The notes below the pieces were generated by a model, which searched no databases, was not told the DNA's origin, and saw only the letters and a program-made list of their open reading frames with translations. A stretch of 64,000 nucleotides of DNA from Daphnia carinata. Lineage: Eukaryota; Arthropoda; Branchiopoda; Diplostraca; Daphniidae. This document shows, in pieces, positions 1 through 35,437 of the stretch. The stretch is from contig NC_081334.1 in the NCBI RefSeq assembly GCF_022539665.2, forward strand, positions 682,001 through 746,000, in the 5' to 3' direction. Every line of letters begins with the position of its first letter. Within the stretch, counting starts at the first letter, position 1. The position numbers and the translations under genes were made by a program.

Positions 1-507
1 AGGTGGCATCACCTGGGATTTTTGGGGGTGCTCCAGATGCCCCATATCCTAATTCAGATGGAATCACCAGTTTTCTCTTTTCTCCTTCACACATCCTGTT
101 GGTGGATACAGTGAAATAAGTAACTGCTGCATAAGTAAAGCCATTAAGATATTTAAAACTTACCCCATTAACCCTTGATCCCATCCCTTTATCACTTGTC
201 CAGAACCTAAGGTGAACGTCAGAGGTTGACCTCTAGGAATGCTGCTGTCAAATTCAGTTCCATCCTCCAGCGTGCCCTTCACGATCACATTTTTCGTTAG
301 TCCAATTCATTTGAACAAACGCCAGAATAGGCTACCAATTATACCTACCGTATAATGCATATGAAGAAGATCTCCTCGCTTGGATTTGACAGTGCAGTTA
401 TCAACGCGTTTCTTGATACCGATTTGGAGTTTTTTTGATTTGCTATCTTTAGCTAACACCACAACTACAATGCACGCAAACAAAAATAGCACGATTTTGG
501 GAGACAT
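1..507 (-). CDS. FKBP2: FKBP2-type ER peptidyl-prolyl isomerase (partial, runs off left edge)
   Basis: Seen: exons on the minus strand at 507-349, 276-164 and 95-1, joined by GT-AG introns, the last exon cut by the window edge. The product starts [10 protein letters not shown] followed by a hydrophobic run ending VVVLA, a signal peptide of about 19 residues. The FKBP fold follows: [61 protein letters not shown] and GAPPKIPG. Known of the family: FKBP2 (FKBP13) is a small ER-lumen prolyl isomerase that binds FK506 and helps fold secretory proteins; the GWDQG and MCEGEKRKL segments are typical of it. The C-terminal strand and any ER-retention tail lie outside the window. Orientation is head to head with the ryanodine receptor, about 1.03 kb between start codons. 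It is not the cytosolic FKBP12 that binds ryanodine receptors, because it has a signal peptide. Confidence 0.93.
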
Positions 508-1538
508 TTTAGTTGAATGAATTGTTATCGATTGCTTTAACTGTCAGACGGGACTGAAGCTAAAACGGTTACAGCAGACGACTTAGGTAAAGACAGTTAG
601 ACAACGTTGCAAGTAGTTGCAGAAATTGTCCGATTATCGTTGACTTGACAATGACAACATAAAGGAACAAGAATGAAGAAATGAAATGAAAGCACGAAGG
701 AAAACTAGGAAACATTCGGATCAAGAATCCAGCCGCGCAAGCTGTACCTGTTACTGTGCCTGTGGTATCCTATTATTCCCAAGTAAAAACAAAAGGGAGT
801 TGGAATGTCGTGTGAAAGTGACATTTTCTTTATACCTTGACGTACACATGTTCCACTTACAGGCTCAGAAATAGCTACAAGAACTAGACCGGGTCTAACA
901 ACATTTATCGGGTCGCAATCGCACATCTCTGCTTGTGCATAAATGTGTTTGCTTGACGTTGATCTTTATTTGCCTGACTTTATTGGACGTCTTCGTCCGT
1001 TAGCTCTTGCGGCTAACAATAAAGACTTCCGTGTCGTGTAAAGTTTGAAATGTCCATGAAAGCATCTGGGTTGGCTCTCTTTGTTCAATAATCATTGCTT
1101 GTTGGTAACTGGATCGTTTCCCCATAAAAATATACAGTGATCAACGGGGAATGTTGGCGGAAGAATAAAAGTAGAAACGTATTGTAGAGTTTGAAGAGAA
1201 GTAAACGAGGAGGTGAAGATGGTGGAAACGCGTATGAACAGGCAGAAGGGAGAGAGGGCTATTTTGGGTACAAGACCCTCGATGAGCTTTTCTAACCGAA
1301 TGAAGAGATCCCGACGGGAGGGGATTGTTGGCCAGTCGCTGGTTGACTGCACACTTTATCGGAGGTGGGTTCGTGCGGGAGGCTGGTTCATTTTGGTTTT
1401 CTGTTTCAAGACTCACCGTTGTTTGCATCGTCTCCAAAAGTTGTCCGTATCGTTGGTTGGATCATTCACTTTCAAGTGCAAGGCTAATCGGAACTAGGTT
1501 ATGCCGTAGGATTTGGCGGCTAACCTCGCTTCATCGTC
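508..1538. other. Intergenic region shared by two divergent genes
   Basis: This 1.03 kb stretch separates the FKBP2-type start codon (minus) from the ryanodine-receptor start codon (plus). It must hold the FKBP2 promoter and probably the receptor's 5' leader. Short open frames here on both strands show no family similarity. I could not place a TATA box, initiator or upstream non-coding exon with confidence. Confidence 0.6.
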
Positions 1539-26378
<24,840 letters not shown>

Positions 26379-29294
26379 TAAATACTTGCCCCGTAATTAT
26401 TTACCCATTTGAACACGACTTGTGCATTATTACCCTGCTTTGGTATTTTTGGAAGAGTAAGAGAGTTCTGGGGACAGCAGTCACCGCACACGCTAATTAA
26501 GGTGTTAAAAGTTCCTCTTCTAATCAGTATTGTGTTACTTTTAATTTTTATCCATTTCGCGGGTGTGTTAGGGGAAGGCAGGAGGAGGTGCGTATCTTTT
26601 TCACGAGTTTGCTGTGTAGTCCCTTTCTGAATTTTACACTTACAAAACACATTTTAACATTTGTTTTTTTCCTCTATTTCTAAAGGAACATGACCCTTCC
26701 CCACTACGGTCTCTTGTCACTTGCAAAAATACATCCTCTCTCTCTATCTCTTTTTCTTCTCAAATCCTTTACCTCGGTCAACTATTACGTGTCGGATATT
26801 CTCAGACTTGCAGCGACCGCCGTCTACTTTTTGTTTTCGCGAAAGCTGAAGAATGTTAGATGACAAAGTGACTAATTTGCCTTTTAAATTTCTGTTTTTA
26901 AATTTTTATGTACTTTAGAGTGTTGCCAAGTTTGTATGCAGATTGACAGCCATCCTGCACTAGTCAATACGTATCAACTGCATTACGGCAAAGTAGAGGT
27001 ATTAGAGGCAGACTGTCATTGGAGTCGTAAAAGACCATAACGTAACCAAAACTTGGAGTGGAAATCGATACATCAGGCGACGCGAACTAGCCAGCTAGTA
27101 ACAGCTATATAACTTTGCTTTTGAAGCTTCAGTCACTTCCGACTAGAACTATGCCCACCGTCTACTCTAATCTGTGGAAGTCAGGTTCAGGTCTTTATTT
27201 TATTTTATATTTCTCTACTTTTTTTTACGTTTTGTTTCGATATTTTAGCATCACAAAATGAACGAACAAATTACGTGAGACGAGCAAAATTTGAGCATTT
27301 CCTGTTTGCTAGTTTGTCGATCAATAGTCATACGTGGGGAATCCACTTAAACTCTATATAGCTGAAAATAGATTTATACCGCTCTTCGGCACAAGCCGGA
27401 TGTGTAATGCTTCATTTTCACAACGAAGAATGGGTCACTGGAGATGTGCGTGGTATTGATCACGACTGGCATTCGCTGTGTCCTTTTTATGCAACGGCAG
27501 AAATAAAAAAGAGAGGAAAAAGAAGAAGAGTTGGGCGGAATCAGAGATGGAATGCCGGTTAGGAACAAGATGTGACACATATCCTCTATCTGTGTATGCA
27601 AAATAAAACAAAATTCCAGTTGTAAGGTAAGGATGAACGCGACTGCATTGTTTTGTTGCTCATTACGAACGCTGTCTGTTCAGTTATTTTCTCGCATATA
27701 ATGACTTATTATAAATTCGTTCTTGTCGAGAGATTTCACAGTTGACCCATTCGTGTCATCCTCCTTTTTTGTTCGAATCGTTCGATCAAATTTTGTCCAG
27801 TTAATCTTAAATTCATTGGGCTTCAGTGTTCGACGATGAGAGTTCGCTGGCTTTCTCTTCAAAACTTGAAAGCTAGCCAAATAATTCGTGAGTGAGAGGG
27901 AGTAAAGAGAATGGGCGGATCCGGAATTGGACGAAGGCGATAACTGTGGCCGCGGGATTTCATCGCCATTCGTGAACAGAGACTCATGGAGCCACCCATA
28001 CCGTGACAACAAAAACATGACAAGTTTTACATGACACTTTAGTGCAAAAAAAACATTACCTATATGTTTTTATTTTGAACTTACCACCCGTCCTAGCCTT
28101 ACAAACGACCTGTCCACGTCAAACAACCAGAAACTACTCCGTTAGTTACTTTTAATGAAATGGGTTCTGTTCTGTCTACTACTCTGCAATTCTCTTTTTG
28201 TGGTCGTCAACAACCCAGCTGAATAAAGAAAAAAAAAAAAAGCTTTCTGACGCGCCTTCGAAGTAGCGCTGGAGTGTGGAGGGAGAGAGAAAGAGACAGA
28301 GAGAAGCGTTTTTGTACAACGCAACACCAAAGGATTTGGTAAAGGCCAACGTTATTGCCACCACATTATTGCGCATTAGCCGACTGGTAGAAAATAGATC
28401 GGATCGAGTGTAGTCGACAGGTTTGAGGTGTGTCCCTGACTAGTGCAGTGGCTGATCTGTGCTGGTGCACAGTTGCACACCGCACGCAATTTTTCCTACC
28501 CCCAGCCGGCAGCTGACTCGCCGCTCACGAGTATACCGTTGACCTACTTGTGCAGCAGAGCCCCGTTATACAGATAGTAACCGAGTTGCACCAGTCTTCT
28601 CTCTCGTGTCCGTGCGACTAGAGCGTGAAAATCTCTCCTCCTCTCTCATTCCCCTTTGAAACCCTTTAGGCTTCAAATGTGTCCCTTGGATGACGCGCGA
28701 ATCCGCTACTTCTTATTGCAGTTGAATCTGTTGCCAACGCCGTTCAAATCGAGTGTCGGCTGATCTGGAATTTCACGTGCGACATTTTCATCCATTTTTT
28801 TTTTCGTTCGCATTGTGTATTGATTTGTAAAGCACCAGCGGCATCGCCGTCTTTGCAATTTGTCCAGACCAGCATTTCAGACCCCTAGCCACTCGATCCT
28901 GTTTGACCAGTGAGTGAAGCGCAAGTCTGGAGGTCAAATTCTTTTCTTTTTTTATTGCAATTCTCTATCGAGAGAAAAAAAAACCGTTAGAAGATTATTG
29001 CCTCAGGTGCATGAGCGCTTGTGCATATATCCGAGTGCGTGTGTCCCCCGCATAACGTGCGCGTTGACGATCGCTCGTCGCTTGGCATTGAGAGATCAAG
29101 GATTTTTGCCCGTCGAGCCGCGCGGCCTAGACACTGGAAAACCACTGGCTCGCCAGAATTGGGTAACGTTGAGGCTGTGACCTACTTCGCTAACCTAGAT
29201 AACTTTCCCATTTCTCAGCGCGCGCGCAACTCCCGCCGCTTTAGCTTCGTTTTCTCCTGTCGTGTCTACCGTGTATGCGTTTTTGTCGTAGCCC

Positions 29295-29331
<37 letters not shown>

Positions 29332-29884
29332 TTATTTCTCCTATTCTCTCTTTTGCTTTTTGTACTAAATATTACTATCGTTTTCACTTGTGCAGCCTTC
29401 GTCATCCCACTTTAACACGCCCCAACTCTCCTTCTCTGTTGTTGGCTGCTGCTTTCATTCAAAACCCGGCCCAGTTCCAAAGAAGGTCAATCAAGTCAAC
29501 TCATCAAACAAATCACCTCCTGTGTAGTGCCCCAATAACAATTTGCTTTGACGTATTCAGCTCAACTGTTAATATTGGGCTGCAGACTGTACAACTTATT
29601 TTCCTTGTAATCTGCCTTTTGCCTCTTCAATTGGGCGTCTTAAAGGCTCGTCGTTTCCATAGCAAACTTTACTCTCACTTTCTACTTCCTCACAGCTTTT
29701 GAAATGGGAACCAGTCGATTACGACTCGCGTAAAGTGCAGTAGTCTTTGATTTCGCATTGAAATGAAAACACAATTGATGTTTTAATCATCTTTAACACA
29801 ATTTCTTTTTCGAAGAACAGCTTTTTCTGCATTATTCAACCTCATTATAGCCAATATGTAAAATTGTTCATCTTTCTTTTGCAG
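26379..29884. other. Non-coding: RyR 3' region and 5' region of the next gene
   Basis: No open frame here has recognisable similarity or plausible splice partners. The left part holds the receptor 3' UTR. The right part (about 28.4-29.4 kb) is richer in G+C, with CpG-containing stretches and a CT repeat, and is likely the promoter and untranslated leader of the gene starting at 29899. An acceptor (TTTTGCAG) ending at 29884 implies at least one upstream non-coding exon. Confidence 0.6.
29297..29326. repeat. CT dinucleotide microsatellite
   Basis: About 15 uninterrupted CT units in the presumed 5' leader or promoter of the downstream gene. Polypyrimidine CT tracts of this kind occur in arthropod GAGA-type promoters, but no function is shown here. 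Confidence 0.9.
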
Positions 29885-29911
29885 ATGGAAGTTGAAAAAT
29901 GTGGAACTTGA
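29885..29911 (+). promoter_or_regulatory. Short upstream ORF overlapping the main start codon
   Basis: The exon begins immediately after the acceptor at 29884 with ATG, giving an 8-codon frame (MEVEKCGT, stop 29909-29911). It overlaps the main ATG at 29899 in another frame. A ribosome starting at the first ATG would terminate past the main start, so translation of the main frame would need leaky scanning. Confidence 0.6.
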
Positions 29912-31224
29912 CGAATCGACCGAGGGCTGGAGACCCACATTGCTGGACAAATCGCACAAACATTGAGACGTACAAAGAAATGGGCAGTCCTTTGATTATT
30001 ATGCCCGACAAGTTGAATCAAGAGTCTCAAATTAGCGTACTACGTGCCCGAGCAGTGATCCCTACTGTGAACATTAGTAGTGCACCTAAACCACCTAAAA
30101 AACGTTTTCTGGAGGCTGCTGCAGCCCACCAACTAGAAGAACAACAGAAACGGGAGAAGGAGCTGCAAGATAAGAGTAAGGCCAACGCTGAGGATAATTC
30201 AGCCCTGATGCAACTGGCCGAGATGTGTGTTTACTATCAGGCAAGCGACACAAGCCATCCTTCGGGGTAATTTCTTTGTTTCATCTAAAGGATTTTCTAA
30301 AGTATTAAATGTATAACAATCTTCTATATTTGAATCATTAAAAACTTCAGATCGTGGTCACCCGTGACGGGCGAATGGGATTGCGTTAATCATCGCGTGA
30401 TGGCTGCCGAAAAGCCTGTCGAGCCGACCGTTTACTCTATCAGTATGAACAGCACAGTTCAAAGGGAAGCCAGCCCAAAAGCAGGAACTCCATTCTGGAA
30501 TGGATGGGCTAACCGGTCGCTTCTGCAGCCGGAGCAAAGTCTTGGCGGTCGTGAGGAAGAAGATGAAAATGAGGAGCCATTAGACTTAAGTGGCGAAGAG
30601 ACTATCCGAACTAACCAACAGGAACTGATTGATCATTTGGTAGAAAAATTATGTGCGCGGCCTGTTTTCGGCAAGTTCTCCTCGTTGGTTCAAAAGAAAT
30701 TATCATTATTAGAGCCTTCCCCGAGTTTAGAGACTAGCACTGTCCAGAATTCGTCGAGCGAAGTCAGCAGCTCAATCGATTTGAAAGACTCGGTCACGGT
30801 CGCCGCCAAAGATGTGAATAGGAGAGATCTGCCTTTGAAAAAACGTGATCCTTCTAGCCTTCAGGAGAGCTACGATCAACGAGGAGATTACTGTGATAGC
30901 AGTACGGCAACGAAATTGGAATCCTCGTTAAAAGAGACGGTTTCTTCAACGAATAGTAGTAAGAAACCCGCCCCCAGATCGTGCAAAGGAAAACGCTACT
31001 TGGAGTTCATGTACGAAGGTCGCATCACGCTGAGCGGCCGAGGATTGAAACGCGCCGAATCAAGTGAACAACAGACTGATGATCAGACCTGTGACCAGTC
31101 TTCCATCGGCAGTAAGAACAATAAAAGGCAACGTCAAGTCAGGCAGACGGAAGCAGGGACCGGCAAGACGACAACTTTCTCTCTGCGCGGACGCAACGCC
31201 AATAAGTTGCGCAAACTCAGCTGA
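29899..31224 (+). CDS. Uncharacterised nuclear-type protein with PLDLS (CtBP-like) motif
   Basis: Exons 29899-30266 and 30351-31224 (84-base GT-AG intron) give 413 aa. I do not recognise the family. Visible features: N-terminal MWNLTNRPRAGDPHCWTN; a charged stretch AHQLEEQQKREKELQDK likely helical; EEPLDLSGEE, which fits the PxDLS motif bound by the CtBP corepressor; long Ser/Glu-rich linkers; a compact C-terminal block CKGKRYLEFMYEGRITLSG; and a basic run KNNKRQRQVR that could be a nuclear localisation signal. No signal peptide or membrane segment is seen. Inference: a nuclear regulatory protein working with CtBP. A conserved C-terminal block in other arthropods would support a real family. 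Its ATG overlaps an upstream ORF. Confidence 0.85.
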
Positions 31225-31950
31225 GACCAAATTCACATTCTTCGCTGTATACCTCGCTGCCTATGTACATATAGCTTTGAAGAGAGAAAAATCCATATTG
31301 CTGTGCGTTTAGTCTGGACTTGGGCATGGACGCTTATCATTTTCAAAACACATTTCACTATTGCTCTAAACCACGCGAGTGCCAATTCTATATTTATTTA
31401 TCGTCGCCGTATTCGCAGATACATGACCACTACCTTTCTTTCTTTTCTCATCGAATATGCTAGTAGGAGTCGGAAGTGGTTGTCTATCTAGTCAAGTTTC
31501 ATTTCACAGTTACTCGATCAAATCATTCAGGCTGCTTGTTTAATACGTCCTTTCTTCTTTTTCTTTAATTTCGTCCATATCTTCGAGTTGTCGTAAATCA
31601 TGAAGAGTGCGATCGCAGTCATATTGTTGCTATGTAACTGTGTTACAACTTGAACACCGAACTCTGCGACGGTAAAACAATCAAATCTATAATCGTCACT
31701 ATTAGTACACATAATTAACAATAATAATTTTTCTTTTATTAGCGATTGTACAGAAATCCTGTTTGGTAATATAATTTAGCACTTTTCTTTCATTTATTTG
31801 CATATTTTTCTTACATGTAAACGAATACCATCTTGTAAGAAATACAATAGTACACCGAATGAAGAATTTCAGAAGAAGGATACTTTTTAAAAGCAAGTAC
31901 GGTAATTCCATTCACTTTTTTTCAATTTATTGGCTGTTTTCTTCTCAAAC
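31225..31950. other. 3' flank of the PLDLS gene
   Basis: AT-rich sequence with scattered short frames and no family similarity. It probably contains the 3' UTR. I could not choose a poly(A) site. Confidence 0.55.
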
Positions 31951-32751
31951 ATCAACTAATGAACTGATTATACATGATTTGCATTCAACATTCAACCAGA
32001 ATCACGAAATTTGGCACGAATAAGTTTTTGAAATAAACATAAAAGGTGTACTTTTATATGGGAACTACCGTGGGAATTTACCCTAAAAAATCTGAAAAAT
32101 CCGGTACTAACTGGAATTTTTTGAAAATGACAAATATATTCAAAATTGAATGCTAATGCCGAGAAAATTACATATTTTTTTTTTCATTAAATCAACCGTT
32201 GGAAATGCACCGAATATTTGTGCTGCACGCGCTAGCGCTGTAGCGCACTGGCGAGCTAGCGTGCTGTCAAATAACCATTTCAACATTTCTATCGCACCTA
32301 CTTTTATATTTTAAATTGCTCAACAACCATAACCTCTAAGAAAAAGCAAATTTCATTTTCGTGTTCCTTGTTCAAATTTGAATCTTATTCGTATAGAGTT
32401 ATTTAGATTTAATAATATTATTTTTTTGTAATAGGAAAATAAATAGAAATTTTAAGCCCGACTAAATAAGCCCGACAAAATAAGCCCGACTTTTTTGTTT
32501 TTTAAGTTTGATTCGAACACGATAAGGCCAATTGAAAAATAAACTTGATTTCCTGATTAGCATTCAATTCTGCATCGAAATCCTTATGGCATTTGAATTA
32601 TTAGAAGTGAAAGTTCCTACAGCCCTTAGTCTTGCCACGGACGGTCGCTGAAACCCAATGCAGAAAACTGAATATCGTACCAATAGGTGGCTATAGTGTT
32701 TGGGGGATCGTCTGCAGTAAAAATTCCTGATACAAAGTTGCTACTGATTAT
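31951..32751. repeat. Degenerate dispersed repeat, left flank of the palindromic element
   Basis: Contains phrases recurring on the far side of the palindromes. ATTAAATCAACCGTT with CACCGAATATTTGTG (32188-32222) appears inverted near 42010-42060. The triplicated AAGCCCGAC (32455-32490) recurs at about 42163 and 42645. It looks like remains of an older AT-rich repeat into which the palindromic elements were inserted. No coding frame is supported. Confidence 0.6.
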
Positions 32752-32973
32752 GGCAATCCGTTTTATATGGCAATCCGTTTTACATGAAAAAAAAAAAAAA
32801 ATGGCGGAAAAAAAATAAAAAATCGCACTTTTTTCTTTTTTTCCGACACGTAGCCATCTACCGCTCAGACTCATTATTACTGGCGTAGGCAATTTCAGTC
32901 CATTGGATGCCATTCGCAGTTAGTTCAGTAGCGTGGATGGAGAATAACGCGTGGCTGGAGGAACAATTGAAAA

Positions 32974-33734
32974 ATGGATAAGATAATACAACAAAAGGAT
33001 GGTAAGTATAAACATTATTATATTTGTTTTGAATTATTAATTATTGTTTATTAGATCAAATTATGGACCTGCAGGCTCAATTATTGCAACAGCACAAAAT
33101 ATTAGATAACAGCAAAGCTAAGGATGGTAAGGCCTAATACATAATGATTCTATTTATTTGCTTTTATTCATTTGTGTTTTGTAGCTCAAAGTTTGAGTCT
33201 ACAAGCTCAGCTAGGGGAAAAGAACAAATTGGAACGGAACAGTTTCCAAACAGTGAAGGAGGTTTTTCCAAACTCAAACCTAACTGAACATGAGGATGAA
33301 TTGGCATTAGGCGAACACATTCAGGTACATAAACTTTTCAAATAAGAAGTCAAAATAAGTATAGAATTTTAACAAACAATTATTTATTGTTTAGATATTC
33401 AGTCCACCACCTGACAGTGTGTTAAATTTAAATTCTGTTAGTGCTGTAGTAAAAGAATCGTTAATAATAAATCCATGCAGCGAAGGAACTGAAGAATTGT
33501 GGGACCGTATTTGGGCCGAAAATGGGTGTGGTACGGAAACCCAGAAATGGCATGAGTTCAACATAAAACATGGATTAGGTACTTACCGGTTCTTTGTCTA
33601 TCGAAAAAGTATTTTTTATGCTATTATTTTGCATTCACAGAATTTTAGCGGAGGATCAAGTCAAGTCTGGAAGTGTTACAGGATGGAAGAGTCAGCCTGT
33701 AGTTGAAAAAACACTGAGTGTGCATTACCGTTAA
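32974..33734 (+). CDS. Palindrome-arm gene, copy A (intact, function unknown)
   Basis: Five exons: 32974-33001, 33055-33126, 33185-33324, 33395-33578 and 33649-33734. All join with GT-AG borders and the frame stays open, giving 169 aa. The product begins MDKIIQQKD, contains short repeated Gln/Leu motifs MDLQAQLLQQH and LSLQAQLGEKN (likely a short coiled coil, one repeat per exon), then LTEHEDELALGEH, LWDRIWAENGCGTETQKWHEF and a tail ending LSVHYR. I do not recognise it. It is too short for a known transposase and has no catalytic signature. Its exons are conserved in copies B and C, so it is part of the mobile unit rather than a host gene. A 14-codon frame (ATG at 32935-32937) directly upstream is also kept in copy C. 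Confidence 0.6.
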
Positions 33735-34495
33735 GGTGTGAGGTAAAGTAATAGAGTGATGCAAATTGTCTAATGAGAAGTACCATCTTGTGTTAATGAA
33801 CCTGGTACAACAGCAATCCTTTATAGTTCTGTCACAGCTAGAAGCCTGAAATAATTCTGCTTCTCTGGCTAAAGAACAACTTGTCCTTTATGTTCACAGT
33901 GTTGGTGAAACTGGGTACTTAAATGGCCCTAAGATTTTGCTGCCGTTGCAGAGATGAACATCATACAAGGACTCTTTAGGTATGAAAGGAATTTTCTTCA
34001 AATAATTTTGAATTTATGACGAAGAATTTCTCCTCTTTTTTGCCAACCAGGTCTAATCTACCAAAAAAAATTTATCCAATAGGAAAGGATTTTCATGTAC
34101 TGGGAACACAACTATCAACAATGCAACATTGTACAGGTGCTAGTTTATCATTCAAGACCCTTATACAATGATGTTAATCTGCAATTTGTATGTCCTTCCC
34201 CCAGCTTCCACCAGAAGTTGAATCTATGAGTCATGTAAGTTACATGATCAACAGTTGATATGTTTAACGGTGTTGTTTTTCTTTTCTCAATATAGGTTAA
34301 TAGTAACATTGGATCTGAAAAAATTCTTGGTTGGGGCAAGACACTGAATAAATTGTATTGATTCGATGGATGACATGACATTTCTATACTTAATTCGGAT
34401 TCCCCAGACGGTATTTGATATTAAAAAAATTGAAGTGCATATCTGGGCTCCCTTCTTTTCTGAAGCCCCGTTTCCCCTTGACTCGTAATAAGCCC

Positions 34496-34515
34496 GTAGG
34501 GGGTCATGCCCCTAC
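34496..34515. other. Perfect 7-bp GC-rich hairpin in arm A
   Basis: GTAGGGG and CCCCTAC flank a six-base loop. The same hairpin occurs in arms B and C in inverted orientation (near 36035-36055 and 39545-39565). Conserved structure inside otherwise drifting sequence suggests selection on the DNA or RNA fold. Confidence 0.7.
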
Positions 34516-34710
34516 TGTACGGTATATATAAAAACAACATATACCGAGGTTTGGAGGGCTCTGGCCGGAAAGGGGACGTGGGGTGCCGCTTAGTCCGATG
34601 AAGTGTTCACGGAGGGCGATGTGGCTACCCACAAATCCGAACTAAAGGTTAATCGCTCCTGTAAAAATGTTCCAAATCTTCAGCTCTTCTTCCGGCTTCT
34701 CTTAGCCAAT

Positions 34711-34731
34711 CACCGGGTAATCTCCCCGGTG
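34711..34731. other. Second GC-rich hairpin in arm A
   Basis: CACCGGG and CCCGGTG flank a short TAATCT loop. It is repeated in all four inner arms, including the truncated left arm of unit 2 near 37956-37976 and the inverted copies near 35820-35840 and 39328-39350. A neighbouring stem (GGCAG with CTGCC around the GTCTCCC loop) follows, so the block could fold as consecutive stem-loops. Confidence 0.65.
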
Positions 34732-35018
34732 GGTCAACAAGGCAGTGTCTCCCCCTGCCTGGGTTGACGGCAACTTTTGAAAGGGCTATTGTGCCTTTTT
34801 AAAGTTGCAAAAATAATTGTAATGTGCAGAGAATTGTCAATAAAATTTTTTTTATAAAATATTTTATCCAAAATTTGTTTCTTTCATCGTCTGTGTTAGA
34901 CGTGTTCACACATTACATTTATCAACTTTTTTTTTTCTTCGCGTTATTTGTTTTTGTCACCTTTGATGGTAAGCATTGTTTCCATTGGTTTATCGTTTAT
35001 ATGTTAGTATTCTGTTAT

Positions 35019-35080
35019 TATCCAGGGATCGAACCCTGGATATTAGGCATACCGCGCCGATGCTCTACCAATGAGCCATG
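35019..35080 (-). ncRNA. tRNA-like sequence 1 (core of unit 1)
   Basis: On the minus strand: a D-arm-like GGCTCATTGGTAGAGC, an anticodon-like arm (stem TCGGC with one mismatch), and a T arm extended to nine base pairs around TTCGAT. No seven-pair acceptor stem is seen. Box A-like and box B-like phrases are both present. Counterpart of sequence 6 in unit 2. Confidence 0.55.
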
Positions 35081-35210
35081 AATCATATGATGTCAAGTTG
35101 GCTTTTTTCTAGTTACTTGTGGACTTGCATTTACACTTAGAATAAAAAAGAAATGCAATTCTGCAATATACTCTTCTACATTTATTCTACTTCATTTTTA
35201 CACATCTTCT

Positions 35211-35270
35211 GAGGTTTGATCCCAGGGTAACAGATATCGCAACTGAAGGCTCTACCACAGAGCTATGAAC
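35211..35270 (-). ncRNA. tRNA-like sequence 2 (core of unit 1), degenerate
   Basis: On the minus strand the D-arm-like phrase TAGCTCTGTGGTAGAGCC is well kept. The anticodon stem is reduced to CAG/CTG and the T arm is degenerate (CCTGGGATCAAACC). Counterpart of sequence 5. Confidence 0.4.
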
Positions 35271-35370
35271 CTTATGAAGGAAATAGAAAGATAAACATAT
35301 ACTTGTGAAAGACTGCATAAACATCCTAGACGATAACATATAATATGCGATAATAAAACATTTAGATATA

Positions 35371-35437
35371 TCTCGTGGCTCAATGTTAGAGCATCGGCGT
35401 TGCACGCTGAATGTCTAGGGATCGGTTCCCATACGGG
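35371..35437 (+). ncRNA. tRNA-like sequence 3 (core of unit 1)
   Basis: GGCTCAATGTTAGAGC (D arm), stem TCGGC/GCTGA around a seven-base loop that would present TGC, then GGGATCGGTTCCC as a T arm. The acceptor stem is not evident. Counterpart of sequence 4. Confidence 0.5.

Noticed and set aside
28914-29368. Overlapping 88- and 115-codon frames upstream of the PLDLS gene
   Set aside because: They lie in promoter-like sequence, run through the CT microsatellite and show no family similarity.
34640-34800. GC-rich arm block as a spliceosomal snRNA copy
   Set aside because: No U1, U2, U4, U5 or U6 signature and no Sm site was found; it only forms simple hairpins.
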